A DNA stretch of 64,000 nucleotides from Luteibacter sp. UNC138MFCol5.1 (GTDB taxonomy: Bacteria; Pseudomonadota; Gammaproteobacteria; Xanthomonadales; Rhodanobacteraceae): NCBI RefSeq assembly GCF_900110505.1, contig NZ_FODZ01000006.1, positions 62,001 through 126,000 on the forward strand, written 5' to 3'. The notes under the pieces were generated by a model, which saw only the letters and a list, made by a program, of their open reading frames with translations, did no database searches and was not told where the DNA came from. The position numbers and the translations under genes were made by a program. Below, one piece after another: positions 20,391 to 28,800 of the stretch; position 1 is the first letter of the stretch; each line of letters opens with the position of its first letter.

Positions 20391-21422
20391 TTATCTGCCG
20401 AGGTTGAACTGCAACCGTCGCCGCAGGGTCACCGTCATCGGTTCGCCGTTGCGCGTGGCGGGCTTGTACTCCCAGCGGCTGACGGCGTCGACCGCGGAGC
20501 GATCGAACACGTGCTTCGGCTGCGAGTCGACCACGGTCACGTTGGCGACCGCGCCGTCCGTGCCGACGGCGAACTCGACGTCGACCCAGCCTTCCTGGTT
20601 CGCGCGCATGGCCGCGGTCGGATAGCGCGGGCTGACCTGACGGATGAGGACCGCGTCGCTGATGGCGTCCGAGGTGGCCGGTCGCGCGGCCGGTGCCGCG
20701 GGGCGCGACGCGACGGGAGCGGCCGCGGCCGGCGCCTGCTGTTGCGCGACACGTGCCGCCTGCTCGCGCGCCGCCTGCTGACGCTGCGCTTCCGCGGCGG
20801 CGGCCTGCTCAGCCTGCTGCCGCGCCGCGGCCGCCGCGTTCTGCTGTGCGAGCTGCTGCGCCTTCTGCGCGTCCAGCGCCTGCTGCTGTTCGCGGTCGAG
20901 CGTCTTGCGCTGGGCGTCCAGCTTCGAGCGCAGGATCGTCAGGGTGTAATTCTCGGGATCGGCTTTCGCCAGTAGGTCGATCTCGCGCTGGGCCTCGGCG
21001 AACTCGCGCTGGTTGATCGTCTGCTCGGTCGCGGCCGCGCCGTAGGAGAAGGTTTCGCGCAAGGCGTCCGCGGCGACCTGATTGCCGGGCTGCTTCTGCA
21101 GCGCCTTCATGTAGAACTCGAAGGCGTTGTTGCCGGCGGGCGCCACCAGGCGCTGCTCGTTCATCGCGGTGCGCGCCTCGGACAACAGCTGATCGACGCT
21201 CAAGGCGTCCACATTGGCGGGCGGTGTCTCGCGAGCGGCCGCCGCCTTCTGCGCGCCGGTGGGCACGGGCGTCACGCCGGCCGATGCGTCGCGATACGGT
21301 TTGATGATGAGGAACCAGGCCGCGATCGCGAGCGCCACGACGATGGCGACGACGGCGAGGGTCACGGGATTGACGGCGCCGCGCGCACGAGGGCGGGCAC
21401 TAAGACGATGACGATTGTCCAT
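20391..21422 (-). CDS. TonB-family energy-transducing protein
   Basis: Inner-membrane anchored protein of 343 residues. One membrane segment near the N-terminus (about 18-41) is followed by a helical periplasmic region with a Gln/Ala-rich stretch (about 185-250). It ends in a TonB C-terminal domain (about 262-343: VSPRYPTAAMRANQEGWVDV, then VFDRSAVDAVSRWEYKP). It would pass proton-motive energy to outer-membrane receptors. No exbB/exbD or receptor gene is adjacent. The segment AFEFYMKALQKQPGNQVAADAL resembles a TPR-like repeat. Confidence 0.9.
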   Translation of the reverse strand: MDNRHRLSARPRARGAVNPVTLAVVAIVVALAIAAWFLIIKPYRDASAGVTPVPTGAQKAAAARETPPANVDALSVDQLLSEARTAMNEQRLVAPAGNNAFEFYMKALQKQPGNQVAADALRETFSYGAAATEQTINQREFAEAQREIDLLAKADPENYTLTILRSKLDAQRKTLDREQQQALDAQKAQQLAQQNAAAAARQQAEQAAAAEAQRQQAAREQAARVAQQQAPAAAAPVASRPAAPAARPATSDAISDAVLIRQVSPRYPTAAMRANQEGWVDVEFAVGTDGAVANVTVVDSQPKHVFDRSAVDAVSRWEYKPATRNGEPMTVTLRRRLQFNLGR

Positions 21423-21593
21423 GGCGGTTCGTAACGGACTCCGCGAAGGCGCGCGCCGATGATGGCTTGACGCGGAAGACCCCCCCGGTCCCCGCAGCGC
21501 GATGTGGCGACAAGGTAACCGTAATGGACGCGTGAATCCAGTTGGACGGCCTAGGACGTTTTCCGGTCCGGTGGGCGAACCCCGGAAACGAAC

Positions 21594-21655
21594 GACCCCG
21601 GCCAGGCCGGGGTCAAGTCTTCGAAGTGACTCCCCGCGCTGGGCACCGCGGGGAG
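21594..21655. terminator. Two tandem GC-rich hairpins downstream of the MetJ-H1 gene
   Basis: GACCCCGGCCAGGCCGGGGTC (21594-21614) is a near-perfect hairpin. CTCCCCGCG (21630-21638) pairs with CGCGGGGAG (21647-21655). Both lie 40-100 bases after the reverse-strand metJ-like stop. Neither has a strong U-run, so termination may be weak or Rho-assisted. Confidence 0.55.
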
Positions 21656-21694
21656 CTAATTCGCAACAACGAGTTTCTTATTGGAAGGTGACGC

Positions 21695-22309
21695 TTACTT
21701 CGCCTTGGCGGCCTTCGGGGCCTTCGGTGCCTTGGCGGCCTTGGTCGCGCGAACGACCTTGGCGGCGGCGACCTTCTTCGAAGCGGCCTTGCGCGGCGAA
21801 GCCTTGCGCGCGGTCTTCTTCGCGGTTGCCTTCTTGACGGCCTTCTTCACCGCCTTCTTGGCGGCGACCTTGCGGGCCGGTGCCTTGCGGACGGACTTCT
21901 TCGCAGCAGCCTTCTTGGCCGGCGACTTGCGGGTTGCAGCCTTCTTGGTCGCGACCTTGCGGGTCGAGGCCTTCTTCGCCGGCGACTTGCGGGCGGCGGT
22001 CTTCTTCACGGTCGACTTCTTCGTCGCCTTCTTGGCGGCGGACTTCTTGGCAGTGGCTTTCTTGGCAGTGGCCATAGTTCTTCTCAGCTCCTCATCAGTT
22101 GGCAGTGGTTGCCCAGTAAAAGCGTGGAGGAACGCTTCAACCAGCAGATCGCTGTTCGTCGCGTGCCTCAAATTGTTCACCTGGCGGCGTGTGCGTTCAT
22201 CGGAAAGCAGGCGGAGAACATGCAGCGGAATCGATACCGTGATCTTGCGAACCGAACCAGCTTTCGAACCATGCTCCACATACGGCCTGATGAATTGATC
22301 TCTTTCCAT
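21695..22309 (-). CDS. metJ: MetJ methionine repressor fused to a histone-H1-like tail
   Basis: Residues 1-78 are plainly Met[44 protein letters not shown] and [13 protein letters not shown] match the E. coli ribbon-helix-helix repressor. The DNA-contacting strand (Lys22, Thr24 equivalents of Lys23/Thr25) is kept. After TDEELRRT the MetJ C-terminal helix is missing. It is replaced by a ~126-residue Lys/Ala/Arg-rich tail built of (A/P)AKK-type repeats, as in bacterial H1-like proteins (AlgP, Hc1/Hc2). Start ATG 22309 follows GGGGAA. An internal ATG at 22075 could start a free H1-like protein. Expected to repress methionine genes with S-adenosylmethionine and also coat or bridge DNA; the second role is inferred. 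Confidence 0.9.
   Translation of the reverse strand: MERDQFIRPYVEHGSKAGSVRKITVSIPLHVLRLLSDERTRRQVNNLRHATNSDLLVEAFLHAFTGQPLPTDEELRRTMATAKKATAKKSAAKKATKKSTVKKTAARKSPAKKASTRKVATKKAATRKSPAKKAAAKKSVRKAPARKVAAKKAVKKAVKKATAKKTARKASPRKAASKKVAAAKVVRATKAAKAPKAPKAAKAK
22073..22093 (-). promoter_or_regulatory. Possible internal ribosome-binding site and start inside metJ-H1
   Basis: On the minus strand GAGGAG (22088-22093) and AGAAG (22080-22084) precede an in-frame ATG at 22075. The ATG begins [16 protein letters not shown]. This is exactly the junction between the MetJ domain and the H1-like tail. Use of this start would give a 126-residue stand-alone H1-like protein. The GAG GAG codons also encode Glu-Glu, so the signal may be coincidental. 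Confidence 0.4.
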
Positions 22310-22320
22310 TTCCGGTTCCC

Positions 22321-22364
22321 CGTCAATTGACGCAAAAGCTATTCCTGAACATTTCCGCTGTCAA
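22321..22364 (-). promoter_or_regulatory. Sigma70-type promoter of metJ-H1 with adjacent 12-bp palindrome
   Basis: On the minus strand a perfect -35 TTGACA (22359-22364) is followed, after a 17-base spacer, by TAGCTT (22336-22341) as -10. Immediately downstream, near the predicted transcription start, is the perfect palindrome CGTCAATTGACG (22321-22332). It is not a canonical met box (AGACGTCT), but its position is ideal for an operator. Confidence 0.7.
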
Positions 22365-22685
22365 TAAATTTTGGCTCTAAATTGAAGACGTTGCGGCCGG
22401 CAATCATGGCGTGTGCGCGCCGCTCGACAGTCGATCCGGCGGGTTTCCGAATAATCGCTGCGCACGATCGAGCGCAGGAGTAATCGCACCGCTTCAGAAA
22501 AAGCGTTCAGCAAATGCCTAAAATAAAGGTGTTTAGTGCGCAGCGCCGAATCATCGCGCGGCGCGGGCGATGCCTTCGCGCGTCGCCGTCGCGACCCTCG
22601 AAGGCAGGTCGGCGGCGGTCGTTCCGGGGATGAACGGAGTTCAACTGGGGGCAAAAAAAATTTTGCCGGGAACCCCTCCCGCGGA

Positions 22686-22716
22686 CAAAAAAATGCCGGT
22701 CGCGAGGGACCGGCAT
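22686..22716 (-). terminator. Rho-independent terminator of gcvH
   Basis: Read on the minus strand, ATGCCGGTC (22708-22716 complement) pairs with GACCGGCAT (22693-22701 complement) around a six-base loop. A run of seven T follows. It lies about 25 bases after the gcvH stop. Confidence 0.93.
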
Positions 22717-22740
22717 CGGTTCCGGACTTGCCGGAAGGAA

Positions 22741-23142
22741 TCAGTTGTCTTCCTTCTCGACCTGGTCGGCGTACTCGTCGGCCGTCAAAAGATTGTCGAG
22801 TTCGGACTTGTCTTTGATCTTCAGCTTGAAGATCCAGCCGGCATCCCACGCGTCCTCGTTGATCGTCTCCGGCTTGTCGGAGAGATCGGAGTTGACCGCG
22901 ATCACTTCACCCGACACCGGCGCGTAGATATCGGACGCCGCCTTGACGGACTCGACCACGGCAGCACCCGCGCCGGCTTCAACCTCGGCGCCGACTTCCG
23001 GCAGTTCGACATAAACCAGATCGCCCAGCGCGCCCTGCGCGTGGTCGGAAATGCCAACGGTGACCGTGCCGTCCTGCTCGACGCGCACCCACTCGTGGGA
23101 CTTCGCGAACTTCAGGTCGCCGGGAATTTCGTTGTTGCTCAT
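22741..23142 (-). CDS. gcvH: GcvH, glycine cleavage system H protein
   Basis: Lipoyl carrier that shuttles the aminomethyl group between the P, T and L proteins. The 133-residue protein has the lipoylation site [12 protein letters not shown] and the conserved start segment [16 protein letters not shown] 23142 was chosen: GAGG lies nearby, and the open frame upstream of it lacks family similarity. It is monocistronic, with its own terminator; gcvT is 1.5 kb away on the same strand and gcvP is not in the window. Confidence 0.97.
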   Translation of the reverse strand: MSNNEIPGDLKFAKSHEWVRVEQDGTVTVGISDHAQGALGDLVYVELPEVGAEVEAGAGAAVVESVKAASDIYAPVSGEVIAVNSDLSDKPETINEDAWDAGWIFKLKIKDKSELDNLLTADEYADQVEKEDN

Positions 23143-23425
23143 AGGTAGGCCTCGCTGTCTTCGGACGGATGCGGGTGGTGGGTCGGGCAATTGTACTGAT
23201 CCGCAGACGTTCGGGGGCGACGTCGCCGTGAACCGAGGCACGAATCGGCAAACGCCGACAAGCCGGAGAAACCGGAACCGACATCGGCGACGCCGTAGCC
23301 ACGGCTACCTTGGCACCACGGCGAGCGATTCCTACGCCGTAGAAGCGTCCGCCCATCCCCATCCGGGGCGGCCGCCGACTGCCCTTCGCGGGCGCCTATG
23401 AGTCCCCCATCAGGAGCAACACGTC

Positions 23426-24568
23426 ATGAAGAGAATTCTGAAAGCCACCGCCCTCGCCGCGTCCCTCGCCATGTCCCTGTCCGCCACGGCGGGTGACCGC
23501 CAGGCGATCGGTGAAGTGCGAGAGCACGCAGCGAAGCAACTCGCCGAATTGCTCGACGATCAGACCTTCGCTGCCGCACTGAAGGAAAACCTGGGCAAGC
23601 AACGCACCCCGCTCGTCGACGTGATCCGCAGCTACAGGAACCACGACGGGACGGCGGCCCGCGGCGACAGCACCGCCGCGCTCCGCGACCTCGAGCGACA
23701 GGCCACGCGTCTGCGCGGACTCGACGGGCGCATCGACGGACTTCTCAACCTCCGTGTGCTCGGCGCACACGGCGCGGCCCGGACGATCGACCCCTCCGAC
23801 TTTTGGACCGCGGCGAAGACGGTGGACGCCACCACGGGCCAGGAGCAACTGGTGGCCTTCGACCCCGACGGCAAGCCGCACCGCTATGCGATGGACGCGA
23901 TTCCCGACGTGCCCATGCTCGTGGTGGACACCAACAGTCCGGAGGCCACGCGCGCCGGCATCGCGATGGTCAATGAGACCCTGCGCGACCTGGGTCTGCA
24001 GGGACCCGAGCCCGACGAGGTGACCACGGGCGACGAGGACCTCACCGTGCTCAAGGAGATCCACCTCGCCTACGACGGGGAACATGACAGTGTGACTGAA
24101 GGGCTCACCCGCTCGGAGGTCTATGCGATCGTCAACGGCGTCGGCCACGACGGAAAGGCGCACGTCGTCTTCAAGGACATGCCGTGGCTGGCATACGACA
24201 AGATCTGGTACACGCCCGGGCAGGACCTGATCAACTGGCGCGAGTTCAGCAGCAACTACGTGGGATTCACGCTTTACGAAAAGGACGACACCGATTTCAA
24301 GGAAGTCGCTTCCGCGGTGGCCGGCGCGGTGAGCCAGCTTTCGGCCTTCGGCGGTCCGTACGCGCTCCCGATCACCGTCGTCTCCGGGATGACGAAGGCC
24401 ATCATCGACGCGATGCCGAATCGCTGGCTCAGGAACGACGACGATTATCTGGATTCGTTCTACGTCATCGAGAAAGGCAAGGACTATGGCACCCGCGCGA
24501 AGCCCCGCAAGGGTGCCGCCAACAACGCCAGCATCGTTCTGGAACCCTATACGGTGAAAGGTCGCTGA
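23426..24568 (+). CDS. Secreted protein of unknown function (possibly DUF3103-like)
   Basis: A 380-residue protein with a clear signal peptide (MKRILKATALAASLAMSLSA, cleavage near TAG). No enzymatic motif is recognised. The middle contains VPMLVVDTNSPEATRAGIAM and EIHLAYDGEHDS; the C-terminal half has SAVAGAVSQLSAFGGPYALP and LRNDDDYLDSFYVIEKG. Overall layout recalls the DUF3103 family of exported proteins, but I am not certain. It lies alone between gcvH and gcvT on the opposite strand and ends before a strong hairpin. Confidence 0.7.
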   Translation: MKRILKATALAASLAMSLSATAGDRQAIGEVREHAAKQLAELLDDQTFAAALKENLGKQRTPLVDVIRSYRNHDGTAARGDSTAALRDLERQATRLRGLDGRIDGLLNLRVLGAHGAARTIDPSDFWTAAKTVDATTGQEQLVAFDPDGKPHRYAMDAIPDVPMLVVDTNSPEATRAGIAMVNETLRDLGLQGPEPDEVTTGDEDLTVLKEIHLAYDGEHDSVTEGLTRSEVYAIVNGVGHDGKAHVVFKDMPWLAYDKIWYTPGQDLINWREFSSNYVGFTLYEKDDTDFKEVASAVAGAVSQLSAFGGPYALPITVVSGMTKAIIDAMPNRWLRNDDDYLDSFYVIEKGKDYGTRAKPRKGAANNASIVLEPYTVKGR

Positions 24569-24578
24569 CGAAGAAAAG

Positions 24579-24607
24579 CAGGAGGGCGGCCATGGGCCGC
24601 CCTCCTG
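24579..24607 (+). terminator. Hairpin with perfect 13-bp stem
   Basis: CAGGAGGGCGGCC (24579-24591) pairs exactly with GGCCGCCCTCCTG (24595-24607) around a three-base loop. It lies 11 bases after the stop of the secreted-protein gene and is followed by a weak T/A stretch. Convergent gcvT ends 29 bases beyond it. Confidence 0.75.
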
Positions 24608-24635
24608 TGTCACGCATATATATAGTGTGTCGAGA

Positions 24636-25742
24636 TCAGCCCGCGATACCCGCCATCAGCTGACCATCGCGCACGAACGGGAACTTGACCACGCGCACCG
24701 GCACTTCCTTGCCACGGATGTCCACACGGACGTCGCCGAGGTCGCCGACCGGGACGCGCGCGAACGCGACGGACTTGCCGAGGGTCGGCGCGAATCCGCC
24801 GGAGAGGATCTCACCCTCGCCCGCCGACGTCAGCACCTTCTGGCCGTGGCGCAGCACGCCCTTTTCGTCCATCACCAGCCCGATCATGGTGCGCGGTACG
24901 CCATCGGCCTTCTGCTTCTCCAGCGCGGCGCGGCCGATGAAGTCGCGCCCCTCGTCGAGGGAGATCGTCCATGCGAGCGCGGCTTCCCACGGCGTGACCG
25001 ATTCGTCCATGTCCTGGCCGTAGAGATTCATGCCCGCTTCCAGGCGCAACGTGTCGCGGGCACCAAGACCCGCCGGGGTGACGCCGGCGTCGTGCAGCAG
25101 CTTCCACAGTTCCACGACGCGCGTGTTGGGCACGACGACCTCGAAGCCGTCTTCGCCGGTGTAGCCGGTGCGGGCGAGGAACAGCGGCATGCCGTTCGGT
25201 CCTTCCACCTCGATCGCGGCGAACTTGCCGAGCCTGGTCGCCTTCTCGCGGACGTCCTCCGGGAGCAGGTCGATCAGCTTCTGGCGCGCGTTCGGGCCCT
25301 GCACGGCGATCATGCCGAACTCCGGACGCTCGCGGACCGTGACGCCGAACTCGCCCGCATGCTTTTCGATCCAGGCCAGATCGTTCACGCGGGTCGCGGC
25401 ATTCACCACGAGGCGGAAGAAGTCCTCGCGCAGGAAGTAGACGATGAGATCGTCGACCACGCCGCCCGTCTCGTTGAGCATGCAGGTGTAGAGGGCCTTG
25501 CCCGGCTTCGCCAGCTTGTCGATGTTGTTGGCGACGAGCTTGCGGAGGAAGTCACGCGTGCGCTCGCCGGTGAGGTCGACGACGGTCATGTGCGAGACGT
25601 CGAACATGCCGGCGTCCTTGCGGACGGCGTGGTGCTCCTCGATCTGCGAACCGTAGGCGATGGGCATGTCCCAGCCGCCGAAGTCGACCATGCGGGCGCC
25701 CAGTTCGCGGTGGGTGGCGTTGAGTTCGGTCTTGTCGGTCAT
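24636..25742 (-). CDS. gcvT: GcvT, glycine cleavage T protein (aminomethyltransferase)
   Basis: Transfers the methylene group from lipoyl-bound GcvH to tetrahydrofolate, releasing ammonia. The 368-residue protein shows [27 protein letters not shown], the folate-site region [16 protein letters not shown] and the C-terminal [16 protein letters not shown]. Length and motifs are standard. It is a single gene here, separated from gcvH by the secreted-protein gene. Confidence 0.97.
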   Translation of the reverse strand: MTDKTELNATHRELGARMVDFGGWDMPIAYGSQIEEHHAVRKDAGMFDVSHMTVVDLTGERTRDFLRKLVANNIDKLAKPGKALYTCMLNETGGVVDDLIVYFLREDFFRLVVNAATRVNDLAWIEKHAGEFGVTVRERPEFGMIAVQGPNARQKLIDLLPEDVREKATRLGKFAAIEVEGPNGMPLFLARTGYTGEDGFEVVVPNTRVVELWKLLHDAGVTPAGLGARDTLRLEAGMNLYGQDMDESVTPWEAALAWTISLDEGRDFIGRAALEKQKADGVPRTMIGLVMDEKGVLRHGQKVLTSAGEGEILSGGFAPTLGKSVAFARVPVGDLGDVRVDIRGKEVPVRVVKFPFVRDGQLMAGIAG

Positions 25743-25911
25743 CGTCTTACCTTGAGGGGGATGGCGGTGGGATCAGCCCGGCATTATCGACCCCGCGCGG
25801 CCCGGCGTCCAAGCGCAGGCGCAGCAACGGCCGCGGAAGGAAACGCCACGGGGCCGCCGCGGCGCCAATCCGGACCACGATTTCGCCCATGACTCCTGCT
25901 AGCCTTCCGGC

Positions 25912-27054
25912 ATGACGACCCCATCCGCGCCCGGTACCGCCACGCTCACCCGCGACCCGGGCGGAGCGCGCCTCGTGCTAGCCGGCGACTGGACGCTGCC
26001 CCACTACGAGCGCCTCCAGCAGCGCGCCACCGAGCTGGCGGGTTCGATCGACGCGACGACGGCCGTCGATACGGCTGGACTCGGCGCCATGGATACCTCT
26101 GGGGCGTTCGTGGTGGCCGAGCTGCTTGGCAGCGCCCGGACGCAGGCCCTCGCGCAGGACGAGACGCTGCCGCCGGCACGCCGCGCCCTGCTCAAGACGG
26201 TCGGCGACGCCATCGACACCTACTGCAAGGGGATCAAGCGGCCGCGCGACGCCGGCTTCGTGGTGATGCTGGAACGCATCGGCAAGGCGATGTCGGGCTT
26301 CTGGAAGCAGACCCTCAAGCTGCTCGGCTTCATCGGCATCACCCTGCAGGGATTCGGCGCCACCGTATGGCGGCCCGCCCGCTGGCGCGTCACCTCGCTC
26401 GTGTCGCACATCGAGCAGACCAGCCTCGACGCCGTGCCGATCCTCGCGCTGCTTTCCTTCATGGTCGGCTGCGTGGTGGCCTTCCTGGGCTCGACCGCGC
26501 TGGCGAGCTACGGCGCGAGCCTGTTCACCGTCGATCTCGTCGGCATCGCCTTCCTCCGCGAATTCGGCGTGCTGCTCACGGCGATCCTGCTCGCGGGACG
26601 CACCGCCAGCGCCTTCACCGCCCAGATCGGATCGATGAAGGCCCGCGAGGAGATCGATGCGATCCGCACCCTCGGCCTCGATCCCATCGAACTGCTGGTG
26701 CTGCCGCGCGTGCTGGCCCTTCTGATCGGCCTGCCGCTGCTGACCTTCATCGCGATGGTCGCAGGCATCGTGGGCGGTGGCGTCGTCTGCTTCGTGGTGC
26801 TGAAGATCTCCCCGGCGATGTTCCTCAACATGTTCCAGGCGGACATCGGGATCACGCACTTCCTCGTCGGCATCGCCAAGGCGCCCGTCTTCGCCTTCAT
26901 GATCGCGGTGATCGGCTGCATGGAGGGCTTCAAGGTGTCGGGAAGCGCGCAGTCGGTCGGCGAGCACACCACCTCCGCCGTGGTGCAGTCGATCTTCGTC
27001 GTGATCCTGCTCGACGCCCTCGCCGCACTCTTCTATATGGAGATGGACTGGTGA
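25912..27054 (+). CDS. MlaE-type ABC permease with N-terminal STAS-like domain
   Basis: Inner-membrane permease of an MCE lipid transport system. Residues about 10-110 form a STAS/MlaB-like domain (LVLAGDWTLPHYERL, TAVDTAGLGAMDTSGAF). The MlaE domain with five to six membrane segments follows (FLGSTALASYGASLFTVDLV, GSMKAREEIDAIRTLGLDPI). In E. coli Mla the STAS subunit is separate (MlaB); here it is fused. The downstream ATPase starts at an overlapping GTGA. The four genes through 29411 form one operon. Confidence 0.94.
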   Translation: MTTPSAPGTATLTRDPGGARLVLAGDWTLPHYERLQQRATELAGSIDATTAVDTAGLGAMDTSGAFVVAELLGSARTQALAQDETLPPARRALLKTVGDAIDTYCKGIKRPRDAGFVVMLERIGKAMSGFWKQTLKLLGFIGITLQGFGATVWRPARWRVTSLVSHIEQTSLDAVPILALLSFMVGCVVAFLGSTALASYGASLFTVDLVGIAFLREFGVLLTAILLAGRTASAFTAQIGSMKAREEIDAIRTLGLDPIELLVLPRVLALLIGLPLLTFIAMVAGIVGGGVVCFVVLKISPAMFLNMFQADIGITHFLVGIAKAPVFAFMIAVIGCMEGFKVSGSAQSVGEHTTSAVVQSIFVVILLDALAALFYMEMDW

Positions 27055-27857
27055 ACGCACAGGTCGCCCCCACGCCCTCTCGCGAAACGGTCATCGAGGT
27101 GCGCGGCCTCACCAATCGCTTCGGCACGCAGACCGTGCACGAGAACCTCGACCTCGACGTCTACCGAGGCGAGATCATCGGCATCGTGGGCGGTTCGGGC
27201 ACCGGCAAGTCGGTACTGCTGCGCACGATCATCGGGCTCGTGCGCCCGGTGGCCGGCGAGGTCCGCGTGTTCGGCGAGGACCTGCTCGCCCTGCCCGCCG
27301 AACGCCGCTCGCAGGTGGAGCGCCGCTTCGGCGTCCTGTTCCAGAGTGGCGCGTTGTTTTCCTCGCTCACCGTGGCCGAGAACATCGCCCTGCCCCTCGT
27401 GGAACATGCGCACCTACCGCGCGTGGACGCCACCCGCCTGGCGGGCGTCAAGCTCGCGCTGGCCGGGTTGCCCGTCGACGCGGGGCGCAAGTATCCGTCG
27501 CAGTTGTCGGGCGGCATGATCAAGCGCGCGGCACTCGCGCGCGCGCTGGCGCTCGATCCTGAAATCCTCTTCCTCGACGAGCCCACCGCGGGCCTCGACC
27601 CGATCAGCGCGGCCGCGTTCGACAGCCTGCTGGTGACGCTGCGCAACGCGCTTGGCCTCACCGTGTTCCTGGTGACCCACGACCTCGACACGCTCTACTC
27701 CACCTGTGACCGGGTCGCCGTGCTGTCGCAGCGCCGCGTGCTCGCCGCCGCGCCGATCGACGAGGTCGCGCAGACGGACGACGCCTGGGTACAGGCCTAT
27801 TTCAACGGACCGCGCGGCCGCGCGGCCACTCGCGCCGCCCATCCGGGCAGGGAGTAG
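27051..27857 (+). CDS. MlaF-type ABC ATPase of the MCE transporter
   Basis: Cytosolic ATPase driving the permease above. It begins at GTG 27051, overlapping the permease stop (GTGA). The 268-residue protein has Walker A GGSGTGKSVLL, the MlaF-type Q-loop region VLFQSGALFSSLTV, signature LSGGMIKRAALARAL, Walker B ILFLDEPTAGLDPIS and switch His VTHD. The MCE gene follows after four bases. Confidence 0.96.
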   Translation: MNAQVAPTPSRETVIEVRGLTNRFGTQTVHENLDLDVYRGEIIGIVGGSGTGKSVLLRTIIGLVRPVAGEVRVFGEDLLALPAERRSQVERRFGVLFQSGALFSSLTVAENIALPLVEHAHLPRVDATRLAGVKLALAGLPVDAGRKYPSQLSGGMIKRAALARALALDPEILFLDEPTAGLDPISAAAFDSLLVTLRNALGLTVFLVTHDLDTLYSTCDRVAVLSQRRVLAAAPIDEVAQTDDAWVQAYFNGPRGRAATRAAHPGRE

Positions 27858-27861
27858 ACCC

Positions 27862-28800
27862 ATGGAAACCCGTGCCCACCATATCCTCATCGGTCTGTTC
27901 ACCGTCCTGGTCGTGCTGTTCGGCCTGGGCTTCGGCGTCTGGCTCGCCAAGGCGCATTCGGATCAGGAATGGAACTACTACGACGTCGTGTTCAACGAGG
28001 CCGTGACAGGCCTGTCCCGTGGCGGCGCCGTGCAGTACAACGGCATCCGCCTCGGCGACGTCATGCAGCTGAAGCTCGATCCGGAAGACCCGCGCCGCGT
28101 GCTCGCGCGCATCCGCGTCGAAGGCGATACGCCGCTGCGCAAGGACACGCATGCCAAGCTGGCACTCACCGGCGTGACGGGTGTCGCGATCATCCAGCTG
28201 TCGGGTGGCTCCCCCGGCAGCCCGATACTCGTCGGGCATGACGGCGAGGTGCCGACGATCGTCGCGGATCCGTCGCCGTTCGCCCGCATCCTCGCCAACG
28301 GCGAGGACCTGATCACCAACATCAACCAGGCCGCCGCGCGAGCGAGCGAACTGCTCTCGAAGGAGAACGTGCAGCGTATCGGACGCACGCTGGACCACCT
28401 GGAGAAGACCACCAGCGTCATCGCCGACGAGCGCGAGGACATCCGTTCGCTGATCAAGGAGCTGTCGACGGCCACCCGGCAGGCGAACGAGACACTGGCC
28501 GAAAGCCGCGCTCTCGTGCACAACGCCAATGGACTGGTCGAGGGTCAGGGCAAGGCGACGCTCGAGAGCGCGCAGCGTGCGATGGCCTCGCTGGAACATT
28601 CGATGGCGTCGATCGACCGCCTGCTCAACGACAACAGCGATGCGATCAACGGCGGTGCCGCGAGCCTGGGCGACCTCGGCCCCGCGCTGCGCGAACTGCG
28701 CGACACCCTGGGATCGTTGCGATCCATCACGCGCCGCCTGGACGAGAACCCCAGCGGCTACCTGTTCGGCCGAGAGAAGACCAAGGAGTTCACCCCATGA
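27862..28800 (+). CDS. MCE-domain lipid transport protein (MlaD-like)
   Basis: Periplasmic lipid-binding component anchored by one N-terminal membrane segment (residues about 7-28, HILIGLFTVLVVLFGLGFGV). The MCE domain (about 38-118) contains GLSRGGAVQYNGIRLGDV and TGVTGVAIIQLSGG. A long helical region follows (about 150-290), longer than in MlaD of E. coli. It would form a ring and needle through which phospholipids pass. Its stop overlaps the next start (ATGA). Confidence 0.94.
   Translation: METRAHHILIGLFTVLVVLFGLGFGVWLAKAHSDQEWNYYDVVFNEAVTGLSRGGAVQYNGIRLGDVMQLKLDPEDPRRVLARIRVEGDTPLRKDTHAKLALTGVTGVAIIQLSGGSPGSPILVGHDGEVPTIVADPSPFARILANGEDLITNINQAAARASELLSKENVQRIGRTLDHLEKTTSVIADEREDIRSLIKELSTATRQANETLAESRALVHNANGLVEGQGKATLESAQRAMASLEHSMASIDRLLNDNSDAINGGAASLGDLGPALRELRDTLGSLRSITRRLDENPSGYLFGREKTKEFTP

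Larger units (their letters stand above)
22310..22740. other. Intergenic region between metJ-H1 and gcvH
   Basis: No convincing gene on either strand. The part next to metJ-H1 (22320-22530) is much more AT-rich than the surroundings and holds its promoter. The middle has a perfect short dyad GGCAAAA(AAAA)TTTTGCC at 22650-22667. The gcvH end holds a Rho-independent terminator. No riboswitch-like fold was recognised. Confidence 0.6.

Noticed and set aside
22650-22667. GGCAAAA(AAAA)TTTTGCC dyad read as a terminator or operator
   Set aside because: Short, low complexity, and a much better terminator lies next to gcvH; no gene ends here.
22361-22849. Possible reverse-strand gene in the metJ-gcvH gap
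   Set aside because: The frame runs through the gcvH terminator and into gcvH, has no SD and no family similarity.
25743-25911. Glycine riboswitch upstream of gcvT or gcvH
   Set aside because: The gaps are short and show no recognisable glycine-aptamer core; covariance-model search would be needed.
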